Below, one piece after another: positions 1-8,185 of a stretch of DNA of 20,678 bases. The first letter of the stretch is position 1. The number at the start of each line of letters is the position of its first letter. The stretch lies in assembly GCA_003554665.1 (NCBI GenBank), contig PWGY01000195.1, positions 1 to 20,678 on the forward strand. The letters run 5' to 3'. The position numbers and the translations under genes were made by a program. The DNA comes from Bacteroidales bacterium (GTDB taxonomy: Bacteria; Bacteroidota; Bacteroidia; Bacteroidales; UBA7960). The notes beneath the pieces are model-generated. The model was not told the DNA's origin. It ran no database searches and saw only the letters and a program-made list of their open reading frames with translations.

Positions 1-578
1 CTGACGCCAGCCGCAGCCTGGAAAAGAATACCGAACTGACCCAGATGGATCTGCAGCTGAATATGCTCAATTACCAGAAAGAGACTGCCAGGGCAGGTGG
101 TTTGCCCTCTCTGGGGCTGACCGGGAATTACCAGTACCAGACTGAATCCAACCATTTTCGCTTTGATGATTTCAGGTGGGTGGAAACCTTTTCGGCCGGG
201 TTTAGCCTGACCATTCCCCTGTTCAACGGCTTTGCAGTCCGGCAGCAGACCAAACAACTGGAAATTGCGGCTGAACAGGTGAAGCTTCAGCGGGATTACC
301 TGGAAGACAATCTGGACATTCAGCTGGAAGGCGTTTTGAAGTCCATGATGGTTGCCATGGAAAAAACCGCAAATGCCCGCAGCAATGTGCGTATGGCAGA
401 GCGGGGTTATGAAATTGCCCAAACACGTTATGAGTCGGGGCAGGGAACACTCATGGAGTTGAATGACAGTGAAGTGGCCCTGACACAGGCCCGCTTTAAC
501 CTGTTGCAGGCCAAGCATGAGATCCTGCAGGCCAAAGCGGAATATGACAAATTTATCGGAGACAACAACAAGCTTTAA
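1..578 (+). CDS. TolC-family outer membrane efflux protein, C-terminal part
   Basis: The frame is open from the window edge, so this is the last roughly 191 residues of a longer protein; the Met at position 45 is internal, not a start. The fragment shows the TolC-type pattern: a stretch rich in aromatic and polar residues suited to beta strands (GLTGNYQYQTESNHF), the phrase FSLTIPLFNGFAVRQQ typical of the second repeat of outer membrane efflux proteins, then long amphipathic helices ending in RYESGQGTLMELNDSEVAL and QARFNLLQAKHEILQAKAEY. TolC proteins form the trimeric outer membrane channel of tripartite pumps. It lies 24 bp upstream of the adaptor gene and is evidently first, or near first, in the efflux operon. 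The family is clear; the substrate is unknown. The promoter and signal peptide lie outside the window. Confidence 0.93.
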   Translation, partial: DASRSLEKNTELTQMDLQLNMLNYQKETARAGGLPSLGLTGNYQYQTESNHFRFDDFRWVETFSAGFSLTIPLFNGFAVRQQTKQLEIAAEQVKLQRDYLEDNLDIQLEGVLKSMMVAMEKTANARSNVRMAERGYEIAQTRYESGQGTLMELNDSEVALTQARFNLLQAKHEILQAKAEYDKFIGDNNKL

Positions 579-602
579 ACAATACAGAAAACCTCTTGAA
601 TC

Positions 603-1643
603 ATGAAAAAGTTTATGACCCCCCATACATTGTTTTTCCTGGCCACTTTGTTTCTGGTTGCCGGATGTGACGTGATTACCGAAGAAGAAACGGAAGAAAG
701 GGACAAGGTGCTGGTAGAACTGAGCCAGATTGAAACCACCACCCTGGCGGATGATATCCGTACCACCGGACAGGTTAAGGCCTTTGAAGAAGCCTATATC
801 GGTGCTCCGGCACCTTCGCGGATAGAAGAGATCCTGGTTGATGTGGGCGATCAGGTGGAAAAGGATCAGTTGCTTGTACAAATGGATCGTGCCCAACTTT
901 ACCAGGCAAAGGTACAGCTGGACAATCTCAGGGAAGACCTGAGGCGCATGGATACCCTGGTGGCTGTCGGTGCTGCCACCCAGCAGCAGTATGATCAGTT
1001 GAAGACACAGTACGATGTAGCCAGAAGCAATGTGGAGAACCTGGAAGAAAACACACAGATTCGTGCCAACATTCCGGGCCTGATCACCGGCAGGTATTAC
1101 AGTGACGGGGAGGTTTTTTCCATGTCGCCGACCACTCCGGAAGGAAGAATTGCCATTGTGTCGCTCAAACAGATACAACCTGTAAAAATTACCATCGGCG
1201 TATCCGAGCGTTTTTTCCCGAATGTGGAAACCGGGCAGGAGGCTGTTATCAGGTCTGATATTTACCCCGACCGTGAGTTCGAGGGTCGTGTGCATAAAAT
1301 TCATCCCACCATAAACAGGGCTTCCGGTACTTTCAATGTGGAGGTTCTGGTGGAAAACCGGGATCTGGCACTCCGGCCCGGAATGTACAGCAGGGTAATG
1401 CTGAATGTCGGGGAGATTGAAGGGCTGCTGGTTCCTTCGCTGGCTGTAAGAAAACAGGTGGGCTCCGATGAGCGCTTTGTGTTTGTGGTCGAAGATGGGG
1501 TGGCACACCGGCGGACAGTTAATCTGGGAAGAACCTTTGACGATAAACTGGAGATTCTTTCAGGTATAGAAGAAGGTGAAATGCTGGTAACCACAGGTCA
1601 GCACAACCTGATGGACCAGTCAGAAGTAGAAATTGTGAATTAA
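603..1643 (+). CDS. RND efflux periplasmic adaptor (membrane fusion lipoprotein)
   Basis: This 346-residue protein links an inner membrane RND pump to a TolC channel across the periplasm. The N-terminus is a lipoprotein signal with lipobox VAGC (Cys22), so it is predicted to be lipid-anchored. Next come an acidic linker, the first half of a lipoyl-like domain (RIEEILVDVGDQVEKDQLLV), a helical hairpin of about 50 residues (YQAKVQLDNLREDLRRMDTL to RSNVENLEENTQ), the second lipoyl half (IRANIPGLITGRYYSDGEVF), a beta-barrel domain (PVKITIGVSERFF) and a membrane-proximal domain (LLVPSLAVRKQVGSDERFVF). This is the normal order for HlyD/AcrA-type adaptors. The stop is 13 bp before the permease start, so co-expression is likely. 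The short hairpin is common in RND adaptors. Confidence 0.95.
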   Translation: MKKFMTPHTLFFLATLFLVAGCDVITEEETEERDKVLVELSQIETTTLADDIRTTGQVKAFEEAYIGAPAPSRIEEILVDVGDQVEKDQLLVQMDRAQLYQAKVQLDNLREDLRRMDTLVAVGAATQQQYDQLKTQYDVARSNVENLEENTQIRANIPGLITGRYYSDGEVFSMSPTTPEGRIAIVSLKQIQPVKITIGVSERFFPNVETGQEAVIRSDIYPDREFEGRVHKIHPTINRASGTFNVEVLVENRDLALRPGMYSRVMLNVGEIEGLLVPSLAVRKQVGSDERFVFVVEDGVAHRRTVNLGRTFDDKLEILSGIEEGEMLVTTGQHNLMDQSEVEIVN

Positions 1644-1656
1644 AAATTATTTCCTG

Positions 1657-4600
1657 ATGAAAATATATCGTTCAGCAGTACAGCGACCGATCACCACCCT
1701 GATGGTATTTGTGGCCCTGATGGCACTCGGAGGTTATAGCCTCAGGATGCTTCCCATTGATCTCTACCCGGAGATTGAGCCACCCATTATCAGTGTTTTT
1801 ACGGTTTACCCGGGAGCCAGTGCATCCGACATTGAAACCAATGTAACACGGCCGATGGAGGATAATCTCAGTATGATCACCGATCTGAGAGACATTTCAT
1901 CGGAGTCGCAGGATGAGGTGTCAACCATTTTGATGGAGTTTGAATATGAAACCAACCTGGATGAGGCCACCAATGAGGTGCGGGATGTGATTGACCGCAT
2001 ATCGCGCATGCTTCCCGAAGATATTGAACAGCCAACCATTTTCAAGTTCAGTTCCGCCATGATTCCGGTTATGGTAATGGCGGCCACTGCCGATGAAAGT
2101 TACCCAGCCCTGGCCAAGATCATTGATGAAGAGGTGGTGAATCCACTAAGTCGTATAGAAGGGGTGGGTACCGTAAATGTTGCCGGGGAGCCGGTCCGGG
2201 AGATCCAGATTAATGTGGACCCGGAAAAACTGGAATCTTACAATATGACGGTGGAACAGATCGGCGGAGTCCTGGGTTCGGAGAATATAAACCGCCCTGC
2301 CGGCAATATTAAAATGGGGCAGATAGATTACCCCCTTCGTTTCGTGGGAGAGTTTGCCGAGAGCAGGTTTATGCGTGATATGGTAGTGGGAACTTTCGAC
2401 GGAGCACCTGTTTACATGCGGGATGTGGCAGAAGTGCAGGACACCCTGCGCGAGCAGACCGTGGATGAAAGACTCAACCAGCAGCAAAGTCTTCGCCTGA
2501 TCGTGCAAAGGCAATCCGGTGCCAATACGGTGCAAATTGCCAATGAGATCAATGAACGCTTACCGGAAATTCAGGCCAATCTGCCCCCGGATGTGGAGTT
2601 GATGACCATTGTTGACCTGTCGGAATTTATCACCGACGCTGTTGATAACCTGGTAAGCATTCTGTATTTTGCGGCCATATTTGTGACCATTGTGGTGCTG
2701 TTTTTTATCGGCCGGTGGCGGGCTACGTTTATTATTATCCTGACCATCCCCGTGTCTCTTGTGGCAGCATTCATCTATCTGAATCTGACAGGCAACACCT
2801 TGAACCTGATCTCGTTGTCAAGTCTGACCATTGCCATGGGGATGGTGGTGGATGATGCCATTGTGGTCCTGGAAAATATTACCAAGCACACCGAAAGAGG
2901 AAGTTACCCCAGGGAGGCGGCAGTTTATGGTACCAATGAAGTTGGTTTGGCGGTGGTTGCCTCGACCCTGACCGTTCTGGCCGTTTTCCTTCCCATGACA
3001 ATGATCACCGGGCTGATGGGTTTGTTTTTCAGTCAGCTGGGGTTCATTGTTGCCATTACGGTTTCAGTTTCTACCCTGGCCGCATTGACCCTGACCCCAA
3101 TGCTTTCATCCAAACTGCTTTCACCGGGGGGAGGTAGAAGTGCGGGGTTTGGTCCCGCAGTAACAAATTTTATCGTAAGGGTACTTGAAGGGCTCGACAA
3201 TGGTTACGAAAGGCTGCTGACCCTGGCAGTTCGCAGAAAGGTTTTTGTCATTGTGCTTTCGGGACTGATCTTCGTGGGTAGCTTCTTTTTGCTGCCCTTT
3301 ATCGGAAGTACTTTTATGCCGGAAACAGACCAGAACAGGCTGGATGCCGACATTGAACTTGCCATCGGGCTGCGGCTGGAGGAAACAACCAAAACTGCCA
3401 GGGCCATTGAACAGATCCTGGAACGGGACTATCCTGAGGTCGACCTTTACAGTGTAGGTGCCGGTACAGATCCCATGGGAGGATTGTTTGGCGGTGGTGG
3501 CGGAAGCCATACCATCGACCTGACCATGCGACTGGTTCCCCGTGATGAAAGAGATCGTGATGTGTGGCAGATTGCGGAGGCGCTCCGGCAGGATCTGGGG
3601 CAATTCCCTGAGATTGTAGAGTTCTCTGTTTCTGCAGATGGCGGTGGTGGAATGGGAATGGGTGATCCCATTGAGGTGGAGATTTATGGAGACGACTTTG
3701 ATGAAACAAACCTTGTGGCTGACGAACTGGTCCTTCGTATGGAAGGGATTGAAGGCGTGCGCGACATTGCCGTGAGCCGTGGCCCGGAACGACCCGAACT
3801 CCGTATTATTCCGGATCAGGAAAAGATGTCGGCATTTGGTCTCAATGCCAATACGGTTTCCCAGGCGATCAGGTATCGTGTGGAAGGGATGACAGCCAGC
3901 CTTTACCGTGAAGACGGCGATGAATACGATGTGGTGGTTCGCCATAAGGAGGAATTCAGGCAGTCTGTGAGTCATGTGGAAAACATTTCTGTACAGAATC
4001 CTGCCGGGCAGATGGTAAGGGTGAAAGAGTTTGCAGAGGTGACAGAATATTTTGCTCCCCCCAACATTGAGCGAAAAAACCGGATCCGTTACCTGACGGT
4101 ATCCAGCGGGCTGCATGAACGTTCACTCGGGGATGTAACCGCTGATATTCAGGCGGAGCTTGATGAAATGGATCTTCCTGACGGTGTGTTTGTAGAATTT
4201 GGCGGGCAGATTGAAGACCAGCAGGAGGCTTTTGCGGATCTCGGACTGCTGCTTATTTTAAGTATTTTCCTGGTTTATGTGGTCATGGCGGCTCAGTTTG
4301 AATCATTCCGGATGCCTTTTATTATCATGATGGCGGTGCCTTTCGCATTTTCAGGTGTAATGATTGCATTGTTCCTGACCGGTACGGAGTTGTCGGTAAT
4401 CTCTCTCATCGGGGGAATCATTCTGGTTGGGATTGTGGTGAAGAACTCCATTGTACTGGTTGATTTTACCAACCTGATGTCCGCACGGGGTCTGAGTGTG
4501 GTTCAGTCGGTGATCACTGCAGGGAAATCACGTTTGCGTCCTGTGCTGATGACCACCCTGACCACCCTGCTGGCCATGATCCCCATGGTGCTGTCGAGCG

Positions 4601-4758
4601 GTGAGGGAGCCGAGATATGGGCCCCCATGGCCATTGCCGTGATTGGTGGTCTCACCTTCTCCACCCTGGTGACGCTGGTCTTTGTGCCGGTGGTCTACGT
4701 CCTTTTTGGTGTGCAGAAGGTAAAAAAGGAAAAGAAACAAGTTGAACAGCAATTGTGA
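1657..4758 (+). CDS. RND efflux permease, AcrB/HAE1-like
   Basis: This 1033-residue inner membrane proton-driven transporter has the full length usual for the AcrB superfamily. Two repeats are visible, each with one transmembrane helix, a large periplasmic loop, then five helices. The proton relay of TM4 is present as GMVVDDAIVVLENI with Asp399 and Asp400; the partner lysine of TM10 is Lys929 in GIVVKNSIVLVDF. The start (MKIYRSAVQRPITTLMVFV) is the usual RND N-terminal amphipathic helix plus TM1. Two glycine-rich stretches in the second periplasmic loop (residues 608-617 and 662-669) are unusual and may be flexible linkers. The motifs fit drug, lipid or organic solute export rather than the CusA metal family, but the substrate cannot be read from sequence. 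It is the third gene of the efflux operon, and a PII-like gene follows after 18 bp. Confidence 0.96.
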   Translation: MKIYRSAVQRPITTLMVFVALMALGGYSLRMLPIDLYPEIEPPIISVFTVYPGASASDIETNVTRPMEDNLSMITDLRDISSESQDEVSTILMEFEYETNLDEATNEVRDVIDRISRMLPEDIEQPTIFKFSSAMIPVMVMAATADESYPALAKIIDEEVVNPLSRIEGVGTVNVAGEPVREIQINVDPEKLESYNMTVEQIGGVLGSENINRPAGNIKMGQIDYPLRFVGEFAESRFMRDMVVGTFDGAPVYMRDVAEVQDTLREQTVDERLNQQQSLRLIVQRQSGANTVQIANEINERLPEIQANLPPDVELMTIVDLSEFITDAVDNLVSILYFAAIFVTIVVLFFIGRWRATFIIILTIPVSLVAAFIYLNLTGNTLNLISLSSLTIAMGMVVDDAIVVLENITKHTERGSYPREAAVYGTNEVGLAVVASTLTVLAVFLPMTMITGLMGLFFSQLGFIVAITVSVSTLAALTLTPMLSSKLLSPGGGRSAGFGPAVTNFIVRVLEGLDNGYERLLTLAVRRKVFVIVLSGLIFVGSFFLLPFIGSTFMPETDQNRLDADIELAIGLRLEETTKTARAIEQILERDYPEVDLYSVGAGTDPMGGLFGGGGGSHTIDLTMRLVPRDERDRDVWQIAEALRQDLGQFPEIVEFSVSADGGGGMGMGDPIEVEIYGDDFDETNLVADELVLRMEGIEGVRDIAVSRGPERPELRIIPDQEKMSAFGLNANTVSQAIRYRVEGMTASLYREDGDEYDVVVRHKEEFRQSVSHVENISVQNPAGQMVRVKEFAEVTEYFAPPNIERKNRIRYLTVSSGLHERSLGDVTADIQAELDEMDLPDGVFVEFGGQIEDQQEAFADLGLLLILSIFLVYVVMAAQFESFRMPFIIMMAVPFAFSGVMIALFLTGTELSVISLIGGIILVGIVVKNSIVLVDFTNLMSARGLSVVQSVITAGKSRLRPVLMTTLTTLLAMIPMVLSSGEGAEIWAPMAIAVIGGLTFSTLVTLVFVPVVYVLFGVQKVKKEKKQVEQQL

Positions 4759-4776
4759 TTCAAATAAACCAGGATT

Positions 4777-5070
4777 ATGAAAGCAGTATTTATTGTATAT
4801 AACCAGGCATTGACAGAACGGGTGGCAGAACTGCTTGACCGGGCAGGGGCCCGGGGATTTACCCAATGGCAGGATGTGACGGGAAGAGGCTCTCACAAGG
4901 GTGAACCGCATATGGGAACCCATACCTGGCCGGCGCTGAACACCGCGGTGCTGTCAGTGGTGGATGAACACATTGCGGACAAACTTTTCCGTGGTGTGGA
5001 AGAAATCAACAAGACCGCTGAGGAGCAGGGGATCAGGGCTTTTTCCTGGAATGTGGAAGCCACTGTGTAG
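4777..5070 (+). CDS. PG0541-family PII-like transporter-associated protein
   Basis: This 97-residue cytoplasmic protein has no signal peptide or membrane segment. Its alternation of strands and helices (MKAVFIVYNQ, ALTERVAELLDRAG, GFTQWQDVTGRGS, LNTAVLSVVDEHIADKLFRG, GIRAFSWNVEAT) fits the ferredoxin-like fold of PII-like proteins. The segment at 36-51 (GRGSHKGEPHMGTHTW), in the place of the PII T-loop, carries His40, His45 and His49, which could bind metal. I recognise it as resembling PG0541 of Porphyromonas gingivalis, which also follows TolC, adaptor and RND genes (PG0538-PG0540); this is from memory. The spacing of 18 bp after the permease supports one transcript. The role is inferred: PII-like proteins usually sense small ligands and control a neighbouring transporter. 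No ligand is proven. Confidence 0.82.
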   Translation: MKAVFIVYNQALTERVAELLDRAGARGFTQWQDVTGRGSHKGEPHMGTHTWPALNTAVLSVVDEHIADKLFRGVEEINKTAEEQGIRAFSWNVEATV

Positions 5071-5074
5071 AGTT

Positions 5075-5316
5075 CTGAGGCAGTTTACCTTCCCGGGGCG
5101 GGCAGCAACCCGACCGGGTTGTTGTCCCGGAACGGACATATAGTGCCCTGTGGTTGTTTTCCCGCACGAACATGGAAAAAGACCGGCCGGATTGCAATCC
5201 CGGAACGGGCGTGTAGAGACCTGTGGCAGTTTGCCTGACCGAACATGGAGACAGACCCGCAGGTTTGCCATCCCGGAACCAGTGTGCAGACCGTGTGGGA
5301 ATTTCTCTTCCCGAAC
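5075..5316. repeat. 73-bp imperfect tandem repeat, about 3.3 copies
   Basis: Copies start at 5075, 5148 and 5221, with a degraded fourth from about 5294 to 5316. The period is exact: TCCCGGAAC recurs at 5125, 5198 and 5271. By hand, copies 2 and 3 agree at about 54 of 73 positions; copy 1 is more diverged. The middle of copy 1 holds a hairpin (CAACCC, 4-nt loop, GGGTTG at 5106-5121) and copy 2 has the palindrome CCGGCCGG at the same place. Because 73 is not a multiple of 3 and both strands hold only overlapping meaningless frames, it is not coding. It starts 5 bp after the stop of the PII-like gene, so it would form the 3' untranslated part of the efflux mRNA up to the terminator. Confidence 0.8.
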
Positions 5317-5341
5317 TGACTTTAAACTGGTATGTATATTT

Positions 5342-5373
5342 CCGTCCCGGCATTGTCCGGGGCGGTTTTTTTT
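5342..5373 (+). terminator. Intrinsic terminator of the efflux operon
   Basis: CCGTCCCGG (5342-5350) pairs with CCGGGGCGG (5357-5365) over nine positions, with one G-U wobble, around the 6-nt loop CATTGT. Eight T follow at 5366-5373. This is a textbook rho-independent terminator on the plus strand. It lies about 270 bp after the last efflux gene and beyond the 73-bp repeats, so the repeats are expected to be transcribed. Confidence 0.85.
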
Positions 5374-5495
5374 GGCTGGTTGTGCGGGAAATTGTGGCAA
5401 CGGAGCCGGAATAAACCGTTAAAATTTATATATTGCGCTGCTGTAAAAATCATACTTGCCTTATTTATCAATCTACTAACCAATCCAAAAAACCC

Positions 5496-7868
5496 ATGAA
5501 GAATTTGTTTTTATGCTTGTTTATTGCCGTGTTGCTGGTGGCTTCCGGCTGCTCTTCGGTAAGGCCGGCCGCCGACGCTGACCCCGATGCCCGACAAGAC
5601 ACCGGGCTCTCTGATTATGAAAAGCTGGTGGCTGATCCCGATTTTCAGGAAGAGGGGTTGTTTACCATTTACCAGAAAGACAATAAGTTGTATTATGAAA
5701 TCCCATTGACTGAAATGGATCGCGACATGCTCCTGGTAAGCCGTGCAGCATCCGCTCAGCTGGGAACCGGTTACGGCGGTCAACGCCTGAACAACCAGGT
5801 GGTCCGGTGGGAAAAATCACAGGACAAGATTCTGTTTCGTTCGATGATGTATAATATTACTGCCGACTCCACGAGCAATATTTTCCGGGGGGTGCAGGCC
5901 TCATCATTTGCTCCCATTATCGGGGCCTATAATATTGAAGCTTTTAACGAAGATTCTACGGCCGTTGTCATTGATGTAACAGCCCTCTATTCAACAGATG
6001 TTCCGGAAATGAATCCCCGTCGCCGCTATCAGGCAAGAAGGGTTGACAACAACAGGAGTTTTGTTGAGCGTGCCAGGGCTTTCCCTGAAAACATTGAAGT
6101 GCAAAGCGTGCTAACCTATGAGGCGGATCAGGTCCCGGGAGCCTGGAATCTGAATACCATTTCTGTGAAAATGAATCATTCCATGATGAGGCTCCCGGAA
6201 GAGCCTATGATGCCCCGCCTGCACGACAGCCGTGTCGGTTATTTTTCCGTGAGCACAGTTGACTTCAGCGATGATGCCCACCGGGCAGAGAGGTTGCGGA
6301 TGATCAACCGCTGGAGGCTGGAAAAGCAGGATCCGGATGCAGAGATCTCTGACCCGGTGAAGCCCATTACCTACTATGTGGATTATGCAACCCCGGAATG
6401 GTTGATCCCTTATGTGAAAAAGGGAATCGAAGACTGGCAGCCGGCTTTTGAGCACGCAGGTTTCAGCAATGCCATCATCGCCAAAAGAGCTCCAACACCG
6501 GAAGAAAATCCGGACTGGAGCCCTGAGGACATCCGGTTCCCAACGGTGCGCTGGTTCCCGTCTTCCACCATGAATGCTTACGGCCCGCACGTTCACGACC
6601 CCCGCAGCGGAGAGATCATTACATCGGCCATCGGTATCTACCACAACGTCCAGAATCTTTTGCGTAACTGGTATTTTGTGCAGTGCGCTGCAGCGGATGT
6701 AAGGGCTCAAACCCTTCCGCTTCCTGATGATCTGATGGGAGAACTGGTCCGCTATGTGGTGGCCCATGAAGTAGGCCATGCCATTGGGTTGCCGCACAAC
6801 ATGAAAGCCAGTGGTACCATGCCCACAGATAGTCTGCGCAGCCCTACCTACACCGAAAAATACGGAACCACCCACTCCATTATGGACTATGCGCGGATGA
6901 ACTATGTGGCGCAGCCCGGTGATGATGCATTCATGCTGCCCATCATTTCCATCTACGACAATTTCTCCATTGAATGGGGTTACAAGCCTTTCCCTGAAGC
7001 TACCACTCCCCAGGAGGAACGTCCTTTCCTCAATGAAATCGCGGCCCGTCAGGAGGAAGATCCAAGGTTGCTTTTCGGAAATCTTTCCACCATTGATCCG
7101 ACCCAGCAACGGGAAGCTCTGGGTGACAATCACGTGAAGAGCAGTGGCTATGGCATTGCCAACCTGGAGCGCATCATGGGCTTCATTGTGGACGCTGCCG
7201 GAGAAGAAGGTGAAGACTACAGCACCCTCGAAGAATTGTACAGCAATGTGGTGCAGCAACATGGCCGCTATCTCGGACATGTGGTGACCTGGGTTGGTGG
7301 TGTACTCAGCCACCAGAAAGTGTATGGCCAGGAAGGAGTGGTCCACACCCCGGTGGAAAGGTATCGCCAGGAGGAGGCCGTACAGTTCCTGGTAGACCAT
7401 GCCTTTGCCACACCTGAATACCTGCTCGATCCCGGGGTGCTTAACCTGCTCGAACCTGCCGGCTCGTCCGACAGGGTGATGCAACTGCAGCGGACCACCC
7501 TCAACCAGTTGCTGAGCGATGCCCGAATTAAGCGGATGGCTGAGCTGGAACTGAATGATACCGGTGAAACAGAGATTTATCCCGTAAATCAGATGCTCTA
7601 CGATGTAAGAAAGGGAGTCTGGAGCGAACTGGATCAGACCCGCCCTGATATTGACCTTTACAGGAGAAATCTGCAGCGAAGCTGGGTGCAGGTGATCGAC
7701 AATCGCCTCGACAGCGACATTTCAGGAGAAACAAGGGCGCATCTGCGTGATAACCTGCGCGGGGTAAAGGCGGACATTGAACGTCGCCACAACAATGCAG
7801 CCAACACACAGACCCGTACGCACCTGGCCGACATGCTGGATGAGATCAATGCCCTGCTGGAAGGGTAA
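5496..7868 (+). CDS. Zinc-dependent metalloprotease lipoprotein (metzincin type, DUF4953/DUF5117-like)
   Basis: From the ATG at 5496 this encodes 790 residues. That start gives a clean lipoprotein signal, MKNLFLCLFIAVLLVASGC (Cys19); the frame stays open further up to a TTG at 5433, but this would add a polar extension before the signal. The zinc site is the extended metzincin motif HEVGHAIGLPH (His424, Glu425, His428, His434), with a likely Met-turn at Met463 (HSIMDYARM). The N-terminal third matches the kind of domain seen in DUF5117/DUF5118 proteins of Bacteroidota, and the C-terminal part is mostly helical. Such proteins are annotated as zinc-dependent metalloproteases; substrates are unknown. 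Lipidation places it in the envelope or at the surface. It stands alone between a terminator upstream and stem-loops downstream. Confidence 0.9.
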   Translation: MKNLFLCLFIAVLLVASGCSSVRPAADADPDARQDTGLSDYEKLVADPDFQEEGLFTIYQKDNKLYYEIPLTEMDRDMLLVSRAASAQLGTGYGGQRLNNQVVRWEKSQDKILFRSMMYNITADSTSNIFRGVQASSFAPIIGAYNIEAFNEDSTAVVIDVTALYSTDVPEMNPRRRYQARRVDNNRSFVERARAFPENIEVQSVLTYEADQVPGAWNLNTISVKMNHSMMRLPEEPMMPRLHDSRVGYFSVSTVDFSDDAHRAERLRMINRWRLEKQDPDAEISDPVKPITYYVDYATPEWLIPYVKKGIEDWQPAFEHAGFSNAIIAKRAPTPEENPDWSPEDIRFPTVRWFPSSTMNAYGPHVHDPRSGEIITSAIGIYHNVQNLLRNWYFVQCAAADVRAQTLPLPDDLMGELVRYVVAHEVGHAIGLPHNMKASGTMPTDSLRSPTYTEKYGTTHSIMDYARMNYVAQPGDDAFMLPIISIYDNFSIEWGYKPFPEATTPQEERPFLNEIAARQEEDPRLLFGNLSTIDPTQQREALGDNHVKSSGYGIANLERIMGFIVDAAGEEGEDYSTLEELYSNVVQQHGRYLGHVVTWVGGVLSHQKVYGQEGVVHTPVERYRQEEAVQFLVDHAFATPEYLLDPGVLNLLEPAGSSDRVMQLQRTTLNQLLSDARIKRMAELELNDTGETEIYPVNQMLYDVRKGVWSELDQTRPDIDLYRRNLQRSWVQVIDNRLDSDISGETRAHLRDNLRGVKADIERRHNNAANTQTRTHLADMLDEINALLEG

Positions 7869-7900
7869 ACGCTCATTTAATGGTGTACCTGTCTGGTGCA

Positions 7901-7956
7901 AAGCAGCCCTGTATCCGCGGGCTTGTTTGGCCTCTATGAAAGAAACAGGGCTGCTT
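7901..7956. repeat. Perfect 12-bp inverted repeat with a 32-nt loop
   Basis: AAGCAGCCCTGT (7901-7912) is followed by its exact reverse complement ACAGGGCTGCTT (7945-7956). It begins 32 bp after the metalloprotease stop and ends only 6 bp before the terminator hairpin, so the mRNA would end in two successive stem-loops. No T tract follows this stem, so it is not a terminator by itself. It could protect the 3' end or bind a regulator. Confidence 0.75.
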
Positions 7957-7962
7957 CTTCTT

Positions 7963-8003
7963 CAAACACCCGCAAGATCATTTCTCTTGCGGGTGTTTGT
8001 TTT
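7963..8003 (+). terminator. Intrinsic terminator, 15-bp perfect stem
   Basis: CAAACACCCGCAAGA (7963-7977) and TCTTGCGGGTGTTTG (7985-7999) pair without mismatch around the 7-nt loop TCATTTC, and four T follow. It terminates the metalloprotease transcript. The T run is short and lies only on the plus side, so it acts best in that direction, although so long a stem could also slow polymerase arriving from lspA. Confidence 0.8.
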
Positions 8004-8156
8004 CCATGCCTGAAAAGATATTGGCGGATTCCTCCTCGTGACTCTCCGTTACGCAGACCCCATAGTCAGACTCCCGGTTTTTTGGCATTCACCAGTTTAT
8101 TTCGAATGCCTGCCGGACGCTGGTTGATCCGGGCCGGGGAATTTGTCCTTGTTGCC

Positions 8157-8176
8157 GCCCGATGACTGATTCGGGC
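8157..8176 (-). terminator. Possible hairpin at the 3' end of the lspA transcript
   Basis: GCCCGA (8157-8162) and TCGGGC (8171-8176) form a 6-bp stem with an 8-nt loop, 10 bp beyond the lspA stop. No T tract follows on the minus strand, so intrinsic termination is doubtful. The rest of 8004-8156 shows no gene, tRNA or strong repeat. Confidence 0.25.
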
Positions 8177-8185
8177 CCTGGATGT

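Noticed and set aside
3121..4116. 331-codon open frame on the minus strand
   Set aside because: It is antisense to the RND permease, whose motifs are clear; the translation has no family features.
5033..5422. Open frames on both strands across the 73-bp repeats
   Set aside because: The repeat unit is not a multiple of three, frames overlap on both strands and the proteins are low complexity; this is repeat DNA.
5429..5436. Possible -7 promoter box (TATATTGC) before the metalloprotease
   Set aside because: It misses the TAnnTTTG consensus at two positions and has no -33 partner at the right distance.
6111..7484. 457-codon open frame on the minus strand
   Set aside because: It is opposite the metalloprotease with an intact zinc site; length results from codon bias of the real gene.
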